In this document: positions 38,473 to 46,863 of the stretch, piece by piece
How the letters are laid out: each line of letters begins with the position of its first letter
Numbering within the stretch: position 1 is the stretch's first letter
NCBI RefSeq assembly: GCF_003545765.1
Contig: NZ_QXIO01000001.1
Location: 372,001 to 436,000, forward strand
Source: Colwellia sp. RSH04
GTDB taxonomy: Bacteria > Pseudomonadota > Gammaproteobacteria > Enterobacterales > Alteromonadaceae
Length of the DNA: 64,000 nucleotides
Reading direction: 5' to 3'
Program-made: the position numbers and the translations under genes
Notes under the pieces: model-generated
Told to the model about the DNA's origin: nothing
Seen by the model: only the letters and a program-made list of their open reading frames with translations
Databases searched by the model: none

Positions 38473-38492
38473 TTAACCTCAACGTGGGTTAA
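38473..38492 (-). repeat. Solo end resembling the MITE at 51538
   Basis: TTAACCTCAACGTGGGTTAA differs at only two positions from the left end TTAACCTCAGCTTGGGTTAA at 51537-51556. No second end was seen nearby. Confidence 0.4.
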
Positions 38493-38613
38493 TGAATGTT
38501 TAAATAAAAATAAACTCAATTTTTCAACGAGTTACTTTTAACTTAGGGCGCGTTGCTTTTGCATAATTGAGATTTATACGAATTATTCTACTCTAGAGTT
38601 TAACAATCATAAA

Positions 38614-38657
38614 TAAAAAAACTCAGTAAACGAATGGGAGTTCATTTACTGAGTTTA
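38614..38657 (-). terminator. Terminator of the NirT-fusion gene
   Basis: Stem AAACTCAGTAAACGAA / TTCATTTACTGAGTTT (one mismatch, 6-base loop). On the minus strand it is followed by seven T. Confidence 0.88.
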
Positions 38658-38714
38658 GTACATTAAATGCCTGATTTTTTTATAGACTAGCGGTTTAAGC
38701 TGGCCTCAAGCAAT

Positions 38715-40505
38715 TTATTGTTTAGTCGCATTAACTTCTGCTTCATCATTATCAAGAGCTAATTTATAACCAAATGATACATGATGATAACGAGCACTTG
38801 AGTAGTCGTCATGAATAGCAAAACCAAAGTTGTAAACTTTACCTGCTTCTATGCTTACGTCACCTGGCTTGTCAGATTTAAGCTTACGCTTAACAACCAC
38901 AGACCACGTGCCACCTTTCAATGAAGCTTCAACTTCAGCACCTTGACCACCATGCATATCACGTTGAGCTAAAATTTGACCATCTTCAACGGTTTTAGTA
39001 CCTGATTTGTAGCGAACTAAATCCATATATTGGTTAGCATCTTGCGCTGCTTTAATCTCATCATCGCCTTTAAGCTTATCCCAGCCACCTAGTGCTTTAC
39101 CGCGGCGACCTTTAAGTTCAAGCTCTGTACGAGACTCTTTCACGTATTTAGTTACACCTGAATTAAAGTCTAAACGTGCAGCTAAATCACTACCTTTTAG
39201 CGTATCTAATGCTGGAGCAAATGGCATTGTATTCGCATCAGCATGACACGTACCCCAACAACCTGCTCTATCAGCATACTCAGCATCATCAGTTGCAAGC
39301 ATAAAGGCTAACTTCATTGGATTTTCAGGGTCCATTTTGCCACCATCAACAAAAGGCACTGGCGCATGTTCTCCCTCAGCCCAACTAAAGCGAAGGTATA
39401 AGTTTTCTTCATCGTGCGTAGCATCAATAGTGACGTCAAAGCTACCACGTTTACCTGGAATCGGGTTTGGCTCTAAATCTTTTTCACTTTCACCTGAAAC
39501 AATATTGTTACCAATGTCAGCAATTTCTTCACCGTGACATTCAATACAACGATCACCTTTGGTGAAGGCACGTTTACCGCCATGCTTGCGACCTAAGATC
39601 CACTCTAATGAAGCGGTACCTGGATAGAATACGCCAATATCCGCAGAATTAGCTTTTCCCCAGTCAACATTAATATTGCTTGCTGAGCTATCACCCGATG
39701 ATTGAGCAGCTTCAGTTGCTCCGCCTGTTGTACCTGCATTGGCAAGCGCCTCTGCAACAGCATTAGCAATTTTCTCATCAACTTTGGCTTTCTCAGCCGC
39801 TTTTTGAGCTTTTAATTCAGCCGCAGCAGCAGCTTCTTTCGCTTCAACACGAGCTAAACCATCACGATACGCTTGAGGAATTTCACGAATATAATCTGGA
39901 TTTGGTGCTTCAATCGCTTCTAATTGTTCATCAGTTAATTTGTCACGAACATTATGATGGGCTATGCCTTTATGACAATCGATACAGGTTTGTCCTGTTT
40001 CAAAAGCATTTAAATGCTGCTTACGTGCACGAGGTTTTTGGAATTCAGGGTTCATTGATTCAAAATTATGACAATTACGACATTCTCGAGAATCAGTATC
40101 TTTCATGGCTTTCCAAACGTTTTGCGCTAAATCGAAACGATGTTCTTCGAATTTTTCTTTCGTATCGATCTTGCCCGTCAACCAAAAGAATACTTCTCTT
40201 GATGCTTGAATTTTACGTACAATTTTATGAATCCAAGGTCTTGGTACGTGACAATCAGGGCAGCCTGCTCTCACACCAGTACGGTTTGAATAGTGAATAG
40301 TTGGTGTATATTCTTGATAAACATTGGCTTCCATCTCGTGACAGCCAATACAAAATTCTGTGGTGTTTGTGGCTTCCATTGCGGTGTTAAATCCACCCCA
40401 AAACATAATACCCACAACGAAAAAGATAACGGCACCGGCAACGGTAGTACCTAGTACAAGTCTGCGTGACCAGAAGCTAGGTTTTGTAAATGTGTTATTC
40501 GCCAT
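38715..40505 (-). CDS. NapC/NirT-type multiheme cytochrome c fused to an ethylbenzene-dehydrogenase-like haem domain
   Basis: 596 residues. An N-terminal membrane anchor (about 17-37) is followed by a NapC/NirT tetraheme domain with CxxCH at 52-56, 82-86, 142-146 and 174-178. An Ala/Lys-rich coiled linker spans about 220-275. A fifth CxxCH lies at 320-324. The C-terminal domain (about 350-590) resembles the EB_dh/haem-binding fold (GSFDVTIDATHDEENLYLRF, VYNFGFAIHDD) and contains an atypical C-x3-CH, CWGTCH at 416-421. NapC/NirT proteins pass electrons from quinol to periplasmic reductases. It lies just downstream of nirS on the same strand, so NirS is the likely partner. A terminator separates the two. 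Confidence 0.88.
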   Translation of the reverse strand: MANNTFTKPSFWSRRLVLGTTVAGAVIFFVVGIMFWGGFNTAMEATNTTEFCIGCHEMEANVYQEYTPTIHYSNRTGVRAGCPDCHVPRPWIHKIVRKIQASREVFFWLTGKIDTKEKFEEHRFDLAQNVWKAMKDTDSRECRNCHNFESMNPEFQKPRARKQHLNAFETGQTCIDCHKGIAHHNVRDKLTDEQLEAIEAPNPDYIREIPQAYRDGLARVEAKEAAAAAELKAQKAAEKAKVDEKIANAVAEALANAGTTGGATEAAQSSGDSSASNINVDWGKANSADIGVFYPGTASLEWILGRKHGGKRAFTKGDRCIECHGEEIADIGNNIVSGESEKDLEPNPIPGKRGSFDVTIDATHDEENLYLRFSWAEGEHAPVPFVDGGKMDPENPMKLAFMLATDDAEYADRAGCWGTCHADANTMPFAPALDTLKGSDLAARLDFNSGVTKYVKESRTELELKGRRGKALGGWDKLKGDDEIKAAQDANQYMDLVRYKSGTKTVEDGQILAQRDMHGGQGAEVEASLKGGTWSVVVKRKLKSDKPGDVSIEAGKVYNFGFAIHDDYSSARYHHVSFGYKLALDNDEAEVNATKQ

Positions 40506-40569
40506 AATGAACTCGTGATTGTTAATGTATAAGAATTAACGATTAATGATTAAAAGTCACTGTGCATGT

Positions 40570-40583
40570 TGTCAACCTTGACA
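40570..40583. promoter_or_regulatory. Inverted repeat TGTCAA-CC-TTGACA before the NirT-fusion gene
   Basis: Perfect 6+2+6 inverted repeat about 65 bases upstream of the ATG. On the minus strand its TTGACA could be a -35 box with TTTAAT 15 bases on. It does not match the FNR consensus. Tentative. Confidence 0.35.
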
Positions 40584-40654
40584 CAGCTAATACCCATTGC
40601 TTTAACCAATTTTTTGACAGCTTGTCTTAAGATTTTACATTCATCCTAAATGTA

Positions 40655-40683
40655 AAAGGGGCATGGCATCCGCCATGCCCTTT
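40655..40683 (-). terminator. Second terminator downstream of nirS
   Basis: Stem GGGCATGGC / GCCATGCCC with a 4-base loop; the minus strand continues with CTTTTA. Tandem with the hairpin at 40693-40718. Confidence 0.8.
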
Positions 40684-40692
40684 ACTAGCAAT

Positions 40693-40718
40693 AAAAGCCA
40701 ACGGTAAACGTTGGCTTT
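40693..40718 (-). terminator. First terminator downstream of nirS
   Basis: Stem AAAGCCAACG / CGTTGGCTTT with a short loop, 14 bases past the nirS stop on the minus strand, followed by a short T run. Confidence 0.8.
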
Positions 40719-40731
40719 GTAAACTTATTTA

Positions 40732-42360
40732 CTAGGTTTTGTGGTTCGAACGGTTAAATACGTTGAACTTACCAGTAGGCGTAGTTAAACCTTTAATACG
40801 TGCTTTCTCTTTAAGAGTTTTTGCATCGTATACTACGATTTCACCTGTAGGATTCTTCGCATCAGTACGGTTCCAAACTGAAACCCAAACTTCTGTACCA
40901 TCATCGTTGAATTCCATGTGAAGAGCTGCTTTACCTTCTTCTTCAGTTACACGGATAGTTTTAACGATTTCACGAGTTTTCTTATCGAAAACTTGTACTG
41001 ATTGTTGTACTTCTGGCTCTGGGTGCTTAAGTTGGTCAGCCCATACGTAGTCTGAAGTCTCATGAGTACGGATGAATACACCTGCACCATCAGTTTCAAC
41101 TTCGTAACAAAGTTTCCAAGCTTGATCAGGGTGATTGATTGGATCATTACCCCAAACTGAAACTAAGCCAACACCTAAGTGAGTAGTACCACCAACTGGA
41201 CCACATTTTTCATCAATCCAGTTAGCACCTGGACCTGGATGAGGTAAGCTATCAACGTCAATCATTTTCTCAAGCTTGCCGTCTTTAGTATCTACTACAA
41301 CCATTTTGTTTGATGCGTTAGCAGCAATTTGGAAGTAACGACCTGAAGGGTCGAAGAAACCATCATGTAAGAATTCAGCCGATTCAATTGCAGTGATGTT
41401 TAAGTTATCTAAATCAGTGTAATCAACTTGTAGCATCTTACCTGTTTCTTTAACCGCAACGATGAAAGCAGATTCGTTTGGTGCAGTGTAAATAGCGGCA
41501 ACACGTGCTTCGTTGATGAATTCGCCTTTGGTGTTATAACCACGCGTTGAAACAACTTTAAGTGGGTTTAACGTATCAGCATCCATAATAACGAAATGAG
41601 CAGGCCAGTAACCACCAGCAATTACGTATTTGCCGTCACCAGAAACAGCGATATCACGTGCGTCATATGCCATTTTAGTTTCAGCAACTAACATGTTTTC
41701 AGGTTTTTGCCATAAATCGATTTTGTTAACTTTACCGTCACGACCAATGGTGTACCAAAAACGACCAACATCTTTTGCATGATCTTTCTTGTGATGCTCA
41801 GTACCTTTAATTACGTGTACGGCGTAACCAGTATCAATGTGAGTGATGATTTTCTTAGTATCGCCATCAATTATTGCGGCTTTACCAGCATCACGCTCGA
41901 TAACTACGAAAAAGTTTTTCCAGTTTAAACCGTGTAATGGCTTAGTTGGGTAATCTTTTAACGCAACAAATTGTTTAGTGTGCGAGCGCATTTGCTCTAA
42001 AGACATTTCTGGTGGAACTGGTGGCGTCATTTGGATGAACGTTGCTAAGTTAGCAATTTCTTTTTTACTGAATAAATCATCGAAGTTATTCATGCCACCT
42101 TCAGTACCTAAAGAAATAATTTTCTCTAAGCGCTTTTGACCTTTCTTAAGCATGTTTTTTGGTTCAAGGTTTTTACCTGTTGCACCTTTACGTAAAACAC
42201 CATGACAACCTGCACAGCGTTGGAAGTAGTGTAATTGTGCTTTTTCAAAATCAGCTTCAGATAAAGTAGGCTCAGCAGCAGATACTGACATACTTATACC
42301 CGTAGCAGCCATACCAATTGCTAGTCCTAGTGCTGAAAGACCATATTTTACTTTTTTCAT
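40732..42360 (-). CDS. nirS: Cytochrome cd1 nitrite reductase NirS
   Basis: 542 residues. Signal peptide (cleavage after VSAA), c-haem domain with CAGCH at 49-53, then the eight-bladed propeller that holds haem d1. Characteristic blocks are GTEHHKKDHAKDVGRFWY, YVIAGGYWPAHFVIMD and GGTTHLGVG. It reduces nitrite to nitric oxide in the periplasm. Monocistronic to judge from two terminators directly after it. The upstream region (42361-42751) holds a long stem-loop in the presumed leader and FNR/Dnr-like boxes. Confidence 0.97.
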   Translation of the reverse strand: MKKVKYGLSALGLAIGMAATGISMSVSAAEPTLSEADFEKAQLHYFQRCAGCHGVLRKGATGKNLEPKNMLKKGQKRLEKIISLGTEGGMNNFDDLFSKKEIANLATFIQMTPPVPPEMSLEQMRSHTKQFVALKDYPTKPLHGLNWKNFFVVIERDAGKAAIIDGDTKKIITHIDTGYAVHVIKGTEHHKKDHAKDVGRFWYTIGRDGKVNKIDLWQKPENMLVAETKMAYDARDIAVSGDGKYVIAGGYWPAHFVIMDADTLNPLKVVSTRGYNTKGEFINEARVAAIYTAPNESAFIVAVKETGKMLQVDYTDLDNLNITAIESAEFLHDGFFDPSGRYFQIAANASNKMVVVDTKDGKLEKMIDVDSLPHPGPGANWIDEKCGPVGGTTHLGVGLVSVWGNDPINHPDQAWKLCYEVETDGAGVFIRTHETSDYVWADQLKHPEPEVQQSVQVFDKKTREIVKTIRVTEEEGKAALHMEFNDDGTEVWVSVWNRTDAKNPTGEIVVYDAKTLKEKARIKGLTTPTGKFNVFNRSNHKT

Positions 42361-42424
42361 CGGTTACTCTCCAGATGTTATTTTAAGTGCTTTTACAAGT
42401 AGTTTTATTTTTAAACCACCTGTT

Positions 42425-42486
42425 TTTAATGTTTATATCAGCAGATTTAAGAACCTTTTTCTAAGTCAGCTGATATAAGCATTAAA
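42425..42486 (-). other. Long stem-loop in the nirS leader region
   Basis: Arms 42425-42442 and 42469-42486 pair over 18 bp, with a single non-Watson-Crick pair, around a 26-base loop. The hairpin ends about 65 bases before the nirS ATG. No T run follows on either strand, so it is not a terminator. It may stabilise or regulate the nirS mRNA. Confidence 0.7.
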
Positions 42487-42584
42487 CGAGACAGAATTGG
42501 AAAAGTTACCTAAGCTCTAAAAGTAACAAAATACCAACTTTGTGTAAGTAATTGTAACTATCAATCAAATTGGCTTTTAATAAC

Positions 42585-42598
42585 CTGATTCAGATCAA
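42585..42598. promoter_or_regulatory. FNR/Dnr-like box upstream of nirS
   Basis: CTGATTCAGATCAA matches TTGAT-N4-ATCAA at 9 of 10 fixed positions. It lies 225 bases before the nirS ATG on the nirS side of the intergenic region. Confidence 0.65.
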
Positions 42599-42633
42599 GT
42601 TTAAAAAAAAATAACTATTAATGACTGCACAAC

Positions 42634-42647
42634 TTGATCAAGGTCAA
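42634..42647. promoter_or_regulatory. FNR/Dnr-like box between nirS and the hemerythrin gene
   Basis: TTGATCAAGGTCAA matches TTGAT-N4-(A/G)TCAA fully, the form typical of Anr/Dnr sites. It lies 105 bases before the bacteriohemerythrin ATG and could serve that gene, nirS, or both. Confidence 0.72.
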
Positions 42648-42751
42648 TAAATAACGGTTTTTAAATGAAAATAATTAACATGCAAAGTATTTAACGCCAT
42701 TATTAACGTGATCTCAGATCAATTAACCAAAATTTTATTAAGGTCTTGTTT

Positions 42752-43318
42752 ATGAACAACCGTACCAAATCTTTACTTTATGCTGCCGTGATTGGCCTCA
42801 TCATCGTTGCAATATTTTTAGGCTTTCTATCAAGCTTGACGAATCCGATCTCTTGGATCCTTATTGCTGTCCTTATAATGATCCCGTTGATTAATAAAAA
42901 ATCAGAAGGAAAAAACCAGATAGAGTGGAAAGAAGAATATAGCGTAGGCATTAAGCATATCGATCAAGATCATCAAAAATTGATCACTTTACTTAATCAA
43001 TTCAGCATTGCTTATGATTACGCCATGAGCGAAACATTCGAAAAAGAAGCGCTAGACGAACTTGTAAGCTATACCAAATATCATTTTGAACGCGAAGAAA
43101 AGCTAATGAGTGAAAATAACTACCCTGATTTTGACGCACATAAAGTACAACATGAAAAAATGATTGCTGAAGTAGAAAGCTTTGTTAGTCTCTATCAAGA
43201 GAAAGGTCATGATTCATTAAATGAAATTGTCGATTTCTTAAAAGGCTGGCTTATTAATCACATTAACGGTACGGATAAACAATATACTGAGCATTTACAT
43301 CAACGTGGCATTAATTAA
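42752..43318 (+). CDS. Membrane-anchored bacteriohemerythrin
   Basis: About 188 residues. Two N-terminal membrane helices (LYAAVIGLIIVAIFLGFL and PISWILIAVLIMIPLI) precede a hemerythrin domain with the full di-iron ligand set: IKHIDQDHQK, YHFEREEK (H-x3-E), HKVQHEK (H-x3-H) and HINGTD (H-x4-D). Hemerythrins bind O2 and some bind NO. Between nirS and nirC and beside an FNR-type box, a role in NO or O2 handling during denitrification is likely but inferred. The ATG at 42752 has AAGG upstream; the TTG two codons earlier is less likely. Confidence 0.87.
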   Translation: MNNRTKSLLYAAVIGLIIVAIFLGFLSSLTNPISWILIAVLIMIPLINKKSEGKNQIEWKEEYSVGIKHIDQDHQKLITLLNQFSIAYDYAMSETFEKEALDELVSYTKYHFEREEKLMSENNYPDFDAHKVQHEKMIAEVESFVSLYQEKGHDSLNEIVDFLKGWLINHINGTDKQYTEHLHQRGIN

Positions 43319-43395
43319 AAAAATCCGTTAACGTTTTACTAAACAAAATGTTTATAGGGCTTGTTGCTCAATCTCAGTGAAGTTTTATTCACGAT

Positions 43396-43427
43396 AAAAG
43401 GGTTAATGTCACATTAACCCTTTTTTT
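43396..43427 (+). terminator. Terminator of the bacteriohemerythrin gene
   Basis: 13-bp stem AAAAGGGTTAATG / CATTAACCCTTTT, 3-base loop, T run to 43427. Confidence 0.9.
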
Positions 43428-43505
43428 GTCTTGAATAATCACGCCAATTCAAGAGTTACCCCTTGCACTTTAATTCATTTCAAAAAACAACAAAATATCG
43501 ATTAT

Positions 43506-43519
43506 GTGATTTATATCAA
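43506..43519. promoter_or_regulatory. FNR/Dnr-like box upstream of the nirC operon
   Basis: GTGATTTATATCAA matches TTGAT-N4-ATCAA at 9 of 10 fixed positions, about 105 bases before the nirC ATG, in the otherwise empty gap after the hemerythrin terminator. Confidence 0.65.
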
Positions 43520-43623
43520 AAAACAACCCCGATTAATTCTCAAACCATGATCTTTAACAAAAAATCACAGTAAGTGAAGTGTTAATATTTTTTCAAGCAA
43601 AAATTATGTTTGGAAATAGAATA

Positions 43624-44016
43624 ATGAAACCCACATCAAGCAAACCGATAAGAAAAATATTATCGTTAGTCGCTATTGCTAGCGTGGCTATGTCGCAATT
43701 ACTCATGGTGTTGCCAAGTGTTGCCAAAGATACCAAAGTGGATGATTCATTATCAGAAGATCGTAAACAAGCCCTAACTCATATTGTTAAACAAGATTGT
43801 GGCTCATGCCATGGCATGACACTTAAAGGAGGTTTAGGTCCTGCTTTGTTACCTGAAAACCTCGAAGGTAAAACAGTCCCTTTCTTGCAATACACCATAT
43901 TACATGGCCGAACTAGCACCGCTATGCCGCCATGGAAAAGCCTATTAACAGAAAAAGAAGCCCTTTGGATTGCCGAACAATTGAAAGAAGGCAAAGTTGC
44001 TGAGTCTCAGCATTAA
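43624..44016 (+). CDS. nirC: Cytochrome c55X NirC
   Basis: 130 residues. Signal or anchor segment (LSLVAIASVAMSQLLMVL), one CGSCH haem site (59-63) and the axial Met region TSTAMPPWKSLLT. NirC is a small periplasmic cytochrome that can donate electrons to NirS or take part in d1 haem maturation. First gene of nirCF-DL-GHJEN, downstream of an FNR-like box. The frame is open up to 43579; the ATG at 43624 gives a normal signal peptide. Confidence 0.9.
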   Translation: MKPTSSKPIRKILSLVAIASVAMSQLLMVLPSVAKDTKVDDSLSEDRKQALTHIVKQDCGSCHGMTLKGGLGPALLPENLEGKTVPFLQYTILHGRTSTAMPPWKSLLTEKEALWIAEQLKEGKVAESQH

Positions 44017-44049
44017 CTATTCTGCGTCATTATTAATCAAGGATAAAAC

Positions 44050-45282
44050 ATGAAAAAAGCCTTTCTCCACATAACTAGCGCATTGATATTAGGTAGTGCT
44101 TTAACGGCGTGTGTAAACACTGTAGAACAAAATACTCCATTACGCTCTACGGGCGATATGGGCGTAATTATCGAACGTGCAACAGGCCAAGTGCAAATAG
44201 TCAATCACACCAATAAAACAGTATTAAGTGAAGTAGATGGTTTAGGTGACTTATCTCATGCTTCAATTGTTTACTCTCGTGATCAACGTTATGCCTACGT
44301 ATTTGGCCGCGATGGTGGCTTAACCAAGATTGATATTTTAAAAGACAAAATTGATAACCGCGTTATTCAATCAGGTAATAGCATCGGTGGTGCTATTAGC
44401 CAAGATGGTAAGCTTGTTGCAGTTTCAAATTACACACCAGGTGGCGTTAAGGTTTTTGACAGCGAAACCTTAGAAACCGTTGCCGTTATCGATAGCACCA
44501 TCCTTAAAGGCAAGCCACTAAATAAAGATGGCAGCCAAGTGCGTTCAAAAGTAGTTGGCTTAGTAGATGCTCCTAACAATCGCTTTATTTTCAGCTTATT
44601 TGATAGTCATGAAATTTGGGTCGCAGACTTCTCTGGCCGTGAAGCCGGTGAAGAAATGAAACTCACCAAGTTTACTGATATTGGTTACTTTCCTTACGAT
44701 GCACTTATTAGCCCAGACGGTCGTTATTATATTGCCGGTTTATTTGGTGAAGACGGTATGGCCTTACTTGATTTATGGCACATAGAAAAAGGTGTTACCC
44801 GCATATTAAGTGATTATGGCAAAGGTGATAAAAAGTTACCTGTTTATAAAATGCCTCACTTAGAAGGTTGGGCAATGGCTGGTGACTACGCGTTTATGCC
44901 CGCAGTTGGTCAACATAAAGTACTGGTAGTCAATACCAAAACTTGGCAGCAAGTTGCTGAAATCCCAGCACATAGCCAACCTATTTTCGTTATGGCTCAA
45001 CCTGATAATCGTCAAATTTGGGTGAACTTTGCCTACCCTGACAATAATACTATTCAAGTATTTAATACCGAAACCTTTGAACTTGTTAACACATTAACGC
45101 CAGGTCCTGCGGTATTACATATGGAATTTACCCCAAGAGGTGAACATGTATGGATGTCAGTAAGAGACAGTAATGAAATACATGTCTATGACACCAAGAC
45201 ACAAGCGTTAATTAAAACAATGCCGTCAAAAAGCCCAAGTGGCATTTTCTTTACTAATCGCGCTCATCAAATTGGACTTTAA
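44050..45282 (+). CDS. nirF: Haem d1 biosynthesis protein NirF
   Basis: 410 residues. Lipobox LTAC (Cys 21), so a periplasm-facing lipoprotein, then a cytochrome cd1-like propeller without a c-haem. Blocks shared with NirS are SRDQRYAYVFGRDGG, ISPDGRYYIAGLFGEDG and LHMEFTPRGEHVWMS. NirF acts late in d1 haem synthesis, as a d1 intermediate-binding factor. Follows nirC by 34 bases and precedes nirDL by 3. Confidence 0.95.
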   Translation: MKKAFLHITSALILGSALTACVNTVEQNTPLRSTGDMGVIIERATGQVQIVNHTNKTVLSEVDGLGDLSHASIVYSRDQRYAYVFGRDGGLTKIDILKDKIDNRVIQSGNSIGGAISQDGKLVAVSNYTPGGVKVFDSETLETVAVIDSTILKGKPLNKDGSQVRSKVVGLVDAPNNRFIFSLFDSHEIWVADFSGREAGEEMKLTKFTDIGYFPYDALISPDGRYYIAGLFGEDGMALLDLWHIEKGVTRILSDYGKGDKKLPVYKMPHLEGWAMAGDYAFMPAVGQHKVLVVNTKTWQQVAEIPAHSQPIFVMAQPDNRQIWVNFAYPDNNTIQVFNTETFELVNTLTPGPAVLHMEFTPRGEHVWMSVRDSNEIHVYDTKTQALIKTMPSKSPSGIFFTNRAHQIGL

Positions 45283-45284
45283 TT

Positions 45285-46367
45285 ATGGCTATACATCAAT
45301 CGGTACCACTTGATTTAAAAAGCAACAGCTTAATCAGCCAGTTACAACAAGACATTATTAATAACTTTCAACGCGGATTACCTTTGTGTGAAAAGCCTTA
45401 TCAAGTGATGGCTGAAAAATTATCGACTCCAAAATGCACTTTCAGCGAAACGCAAATATTTGATGCGATTCAAGGCTTAGATGAATTAAATATCATTTCA
45501 AGAATAGGACCGGTATTTGATCACAAAAAAGCAGGCGCAAGCACACTCGCCGCAATCGCAGCACCACCAGAAGAGCTAGATAACGTTGCAAGTATCGTTA
45601 ACCAATTCGAACAAGTAAACCACAATTATGGTCGTGAACATGATTACAACTTATGGTTTGTGGTTACCGCAAGTGATCTAGTTGCCTTAAATGAGACTAT
45701 ATCTCGCATAGAAGCATTAACAGGATACTCAGTTCTAGTTTTACCTATGGAAGCGTCTTATCATATTGATTTAGCATTTAGTATTAATATCACAGAACAG
45801 CATAGCGCTTTAGTTAATAGCAATCATTTAACCTCTGAACAAAACCTTGCTGAAAAAGCTAAGCTCAACAAATTAACGGAAACACAAAAGAGTCAGTTAA
45901 GAAACGGTATAGAGAAAGGCTTGCCAAAAGTGCTGGCTCCTTATGCCCAGCTTGCAGAACAAATTAGCGCAAGCGAGCAACAAGTTCACCAACAAATTGC
46001 ACTTTGGCTTCAAGAAGGTTTAATTCGCCGCTTTGGCTTAGTTATAAAACATCGAAGCTTAGGCTTTGATGCAAACGCTATGGTGGTATGGGATGTACCA
46101 GCTGAAGAATTGGATAACATTGCTAATCGATTAGCGAAATGCCCAGAAGTGTCACTATGCTACCAGCGCCCTCGTCGTGAAGGCTGGCCTTATAATTTAT
46201 TTTGTATGATTCATGGTAGAGACCGTGATGTCGTTCTTAAACAAATTAAACAACTTCGTGAATCACTGACATTAACCCATATTGAACATGACGTATTGTT
46301 TAGTTTTAAAGCCTATAAACAAAACGGTGCCAAATACGGTCGCTCAAAAGGACGTGCTCATGGATAA
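45285..46367 (+). CDS. nirDL: Fused siroheme decarboxylase subunits NirD-NirL
   Basis: 360 residues made of two AsnC/Lrp-like siroheme decarboxylase units. The first (about 15-165) has GLPLCEKPYQVMAEKL, RIGPVFDHKKAGASTL and HNYGREHDYNLWFVV. The second (about 200-345) has GLPKVLAPYAQLAEQI, RRFGLVIKHRSLGFDAN and CYQRPRREGWPYNLFCMIHG. With NirG and NirH it converts siroheme to didecarboxysiroheme. NirD and NirL are separate in Pseudomonas aeruginosa but fused in some denitrifiers. The last 8 bases overlap nirG. Confidence 0.94.
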   Translation: MAIHQSVPLDLKSNSLISQLQQDIINNFQRGLPLCEKPYQVMAEKLSTPKCTFSETQIFDAIQGLDELNIISRIGPVFDHKKAGASTLAAIAAPPEELDNVASIVNQFEQVNHNYGREHDYNLWFVVTASDLVALNETISRIEALTGYSVLVLPMEASYHIDLAFSINITEQHSALVNSNHLTSEQNLAEKAKLNKLTETQKSQLRNGIEKGLPKVLAPYAQLAEQISASEQQVHQQIALWLQEGLIRRFGLVIKHRSLGFDANAMVVWDVPAEELDNIANRLAKCPEVSLCYQRPRREGWPYNLFCMIHGRDRDVVLKQIKQLRESLTLTHIEHDVLFSFKAYKQNGAKYGRSKGRAHG

Positions 46368-46830
46368 TAAAAGAGAAGTCGCCGTATTATCTGACTTAGA
46401 TAAAAAACTTATCAACTTATTGCAACATGGCTTACCTGTTTGTGAACGCCCATTTGCTGAAGTTGCTAAGCAAGTTGAGAGCACTGAAGAAGACGTTATC
46501 GCTCAATTAATTGACTTAAAAGAACGTAAAGTGCTATCTCGTTTTGGCCCAATGTTTGATGCCGTTTATCTCGGTGGTGCTTTCACCCTTGCCGCGCTTG
46601 CAGTACCTGAAGAAGACTTTGTAACAGTGACTGAACAAGTCAATAGTTTCGAACAAATAGCCCATAATTATCGACGTGATCATTACTACAACATGTGGTT
46701 TGTTATCGGCACCGAGTCAAAAGAAGAGATCGAGCAAGTGGTACAAGGCATTGAAGAAAAAACAGGTTTACACGTTTTAAATGTACCAAAATTACAAGAG
46801 TTTTTTGTTGGCTTATATTTGCCAGTTTAG
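46360..46830 (+). CDS. nirG: Siroheme decarboxylase subunit NirG
   Basis: 156 residues of the AsnC/Lrp-like siroheme decarboxylase family, NirD/NirG branch: HGLPVCERPFAEVAKQV, SRFGPMFDAVYLGGAFTLAA and HNYRRDHYYNMWFVIG with the conserved His. The ATG at 46360 lies inside the end of nirDL (8-base overlap); the longer frame up to 46282 is only that overlap region. Confidence 0.93.
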   Translation: MDNKREVAVLSDLDKKLINLLQHGLPVCERPFAEVAKQVESTEEDVIAQLIDLKERKVLSRFGPMFDAVYLGGAFTLAALAVPEEDFVTVTEQVNSFEQIAHNYRRDHYYNMWFVIGTESKEEIEQVVQGIEEKTGLHVLNVPKLQEFFVGLYLPV

Positions 46831-46863
46831 TCATGGCCACTACTCAAGTTACCCGAGAGATTT

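Noticed and set aside
39902..40300. 132-residue open frame on the plus strand opposite the NirT-fusion gene
   Set aside because: It lies wholly antisense to a clear multiheme cytochrome gene and its translation has no recognisable pattern; a shadow frame.
42709..42723. GTGATCTCAGATCAA before the hemerythrin gene as another FNR box
   Set aside because: The half-sites are separated by five bases rather than four, so it does not fit FNR/Dnr spacing.
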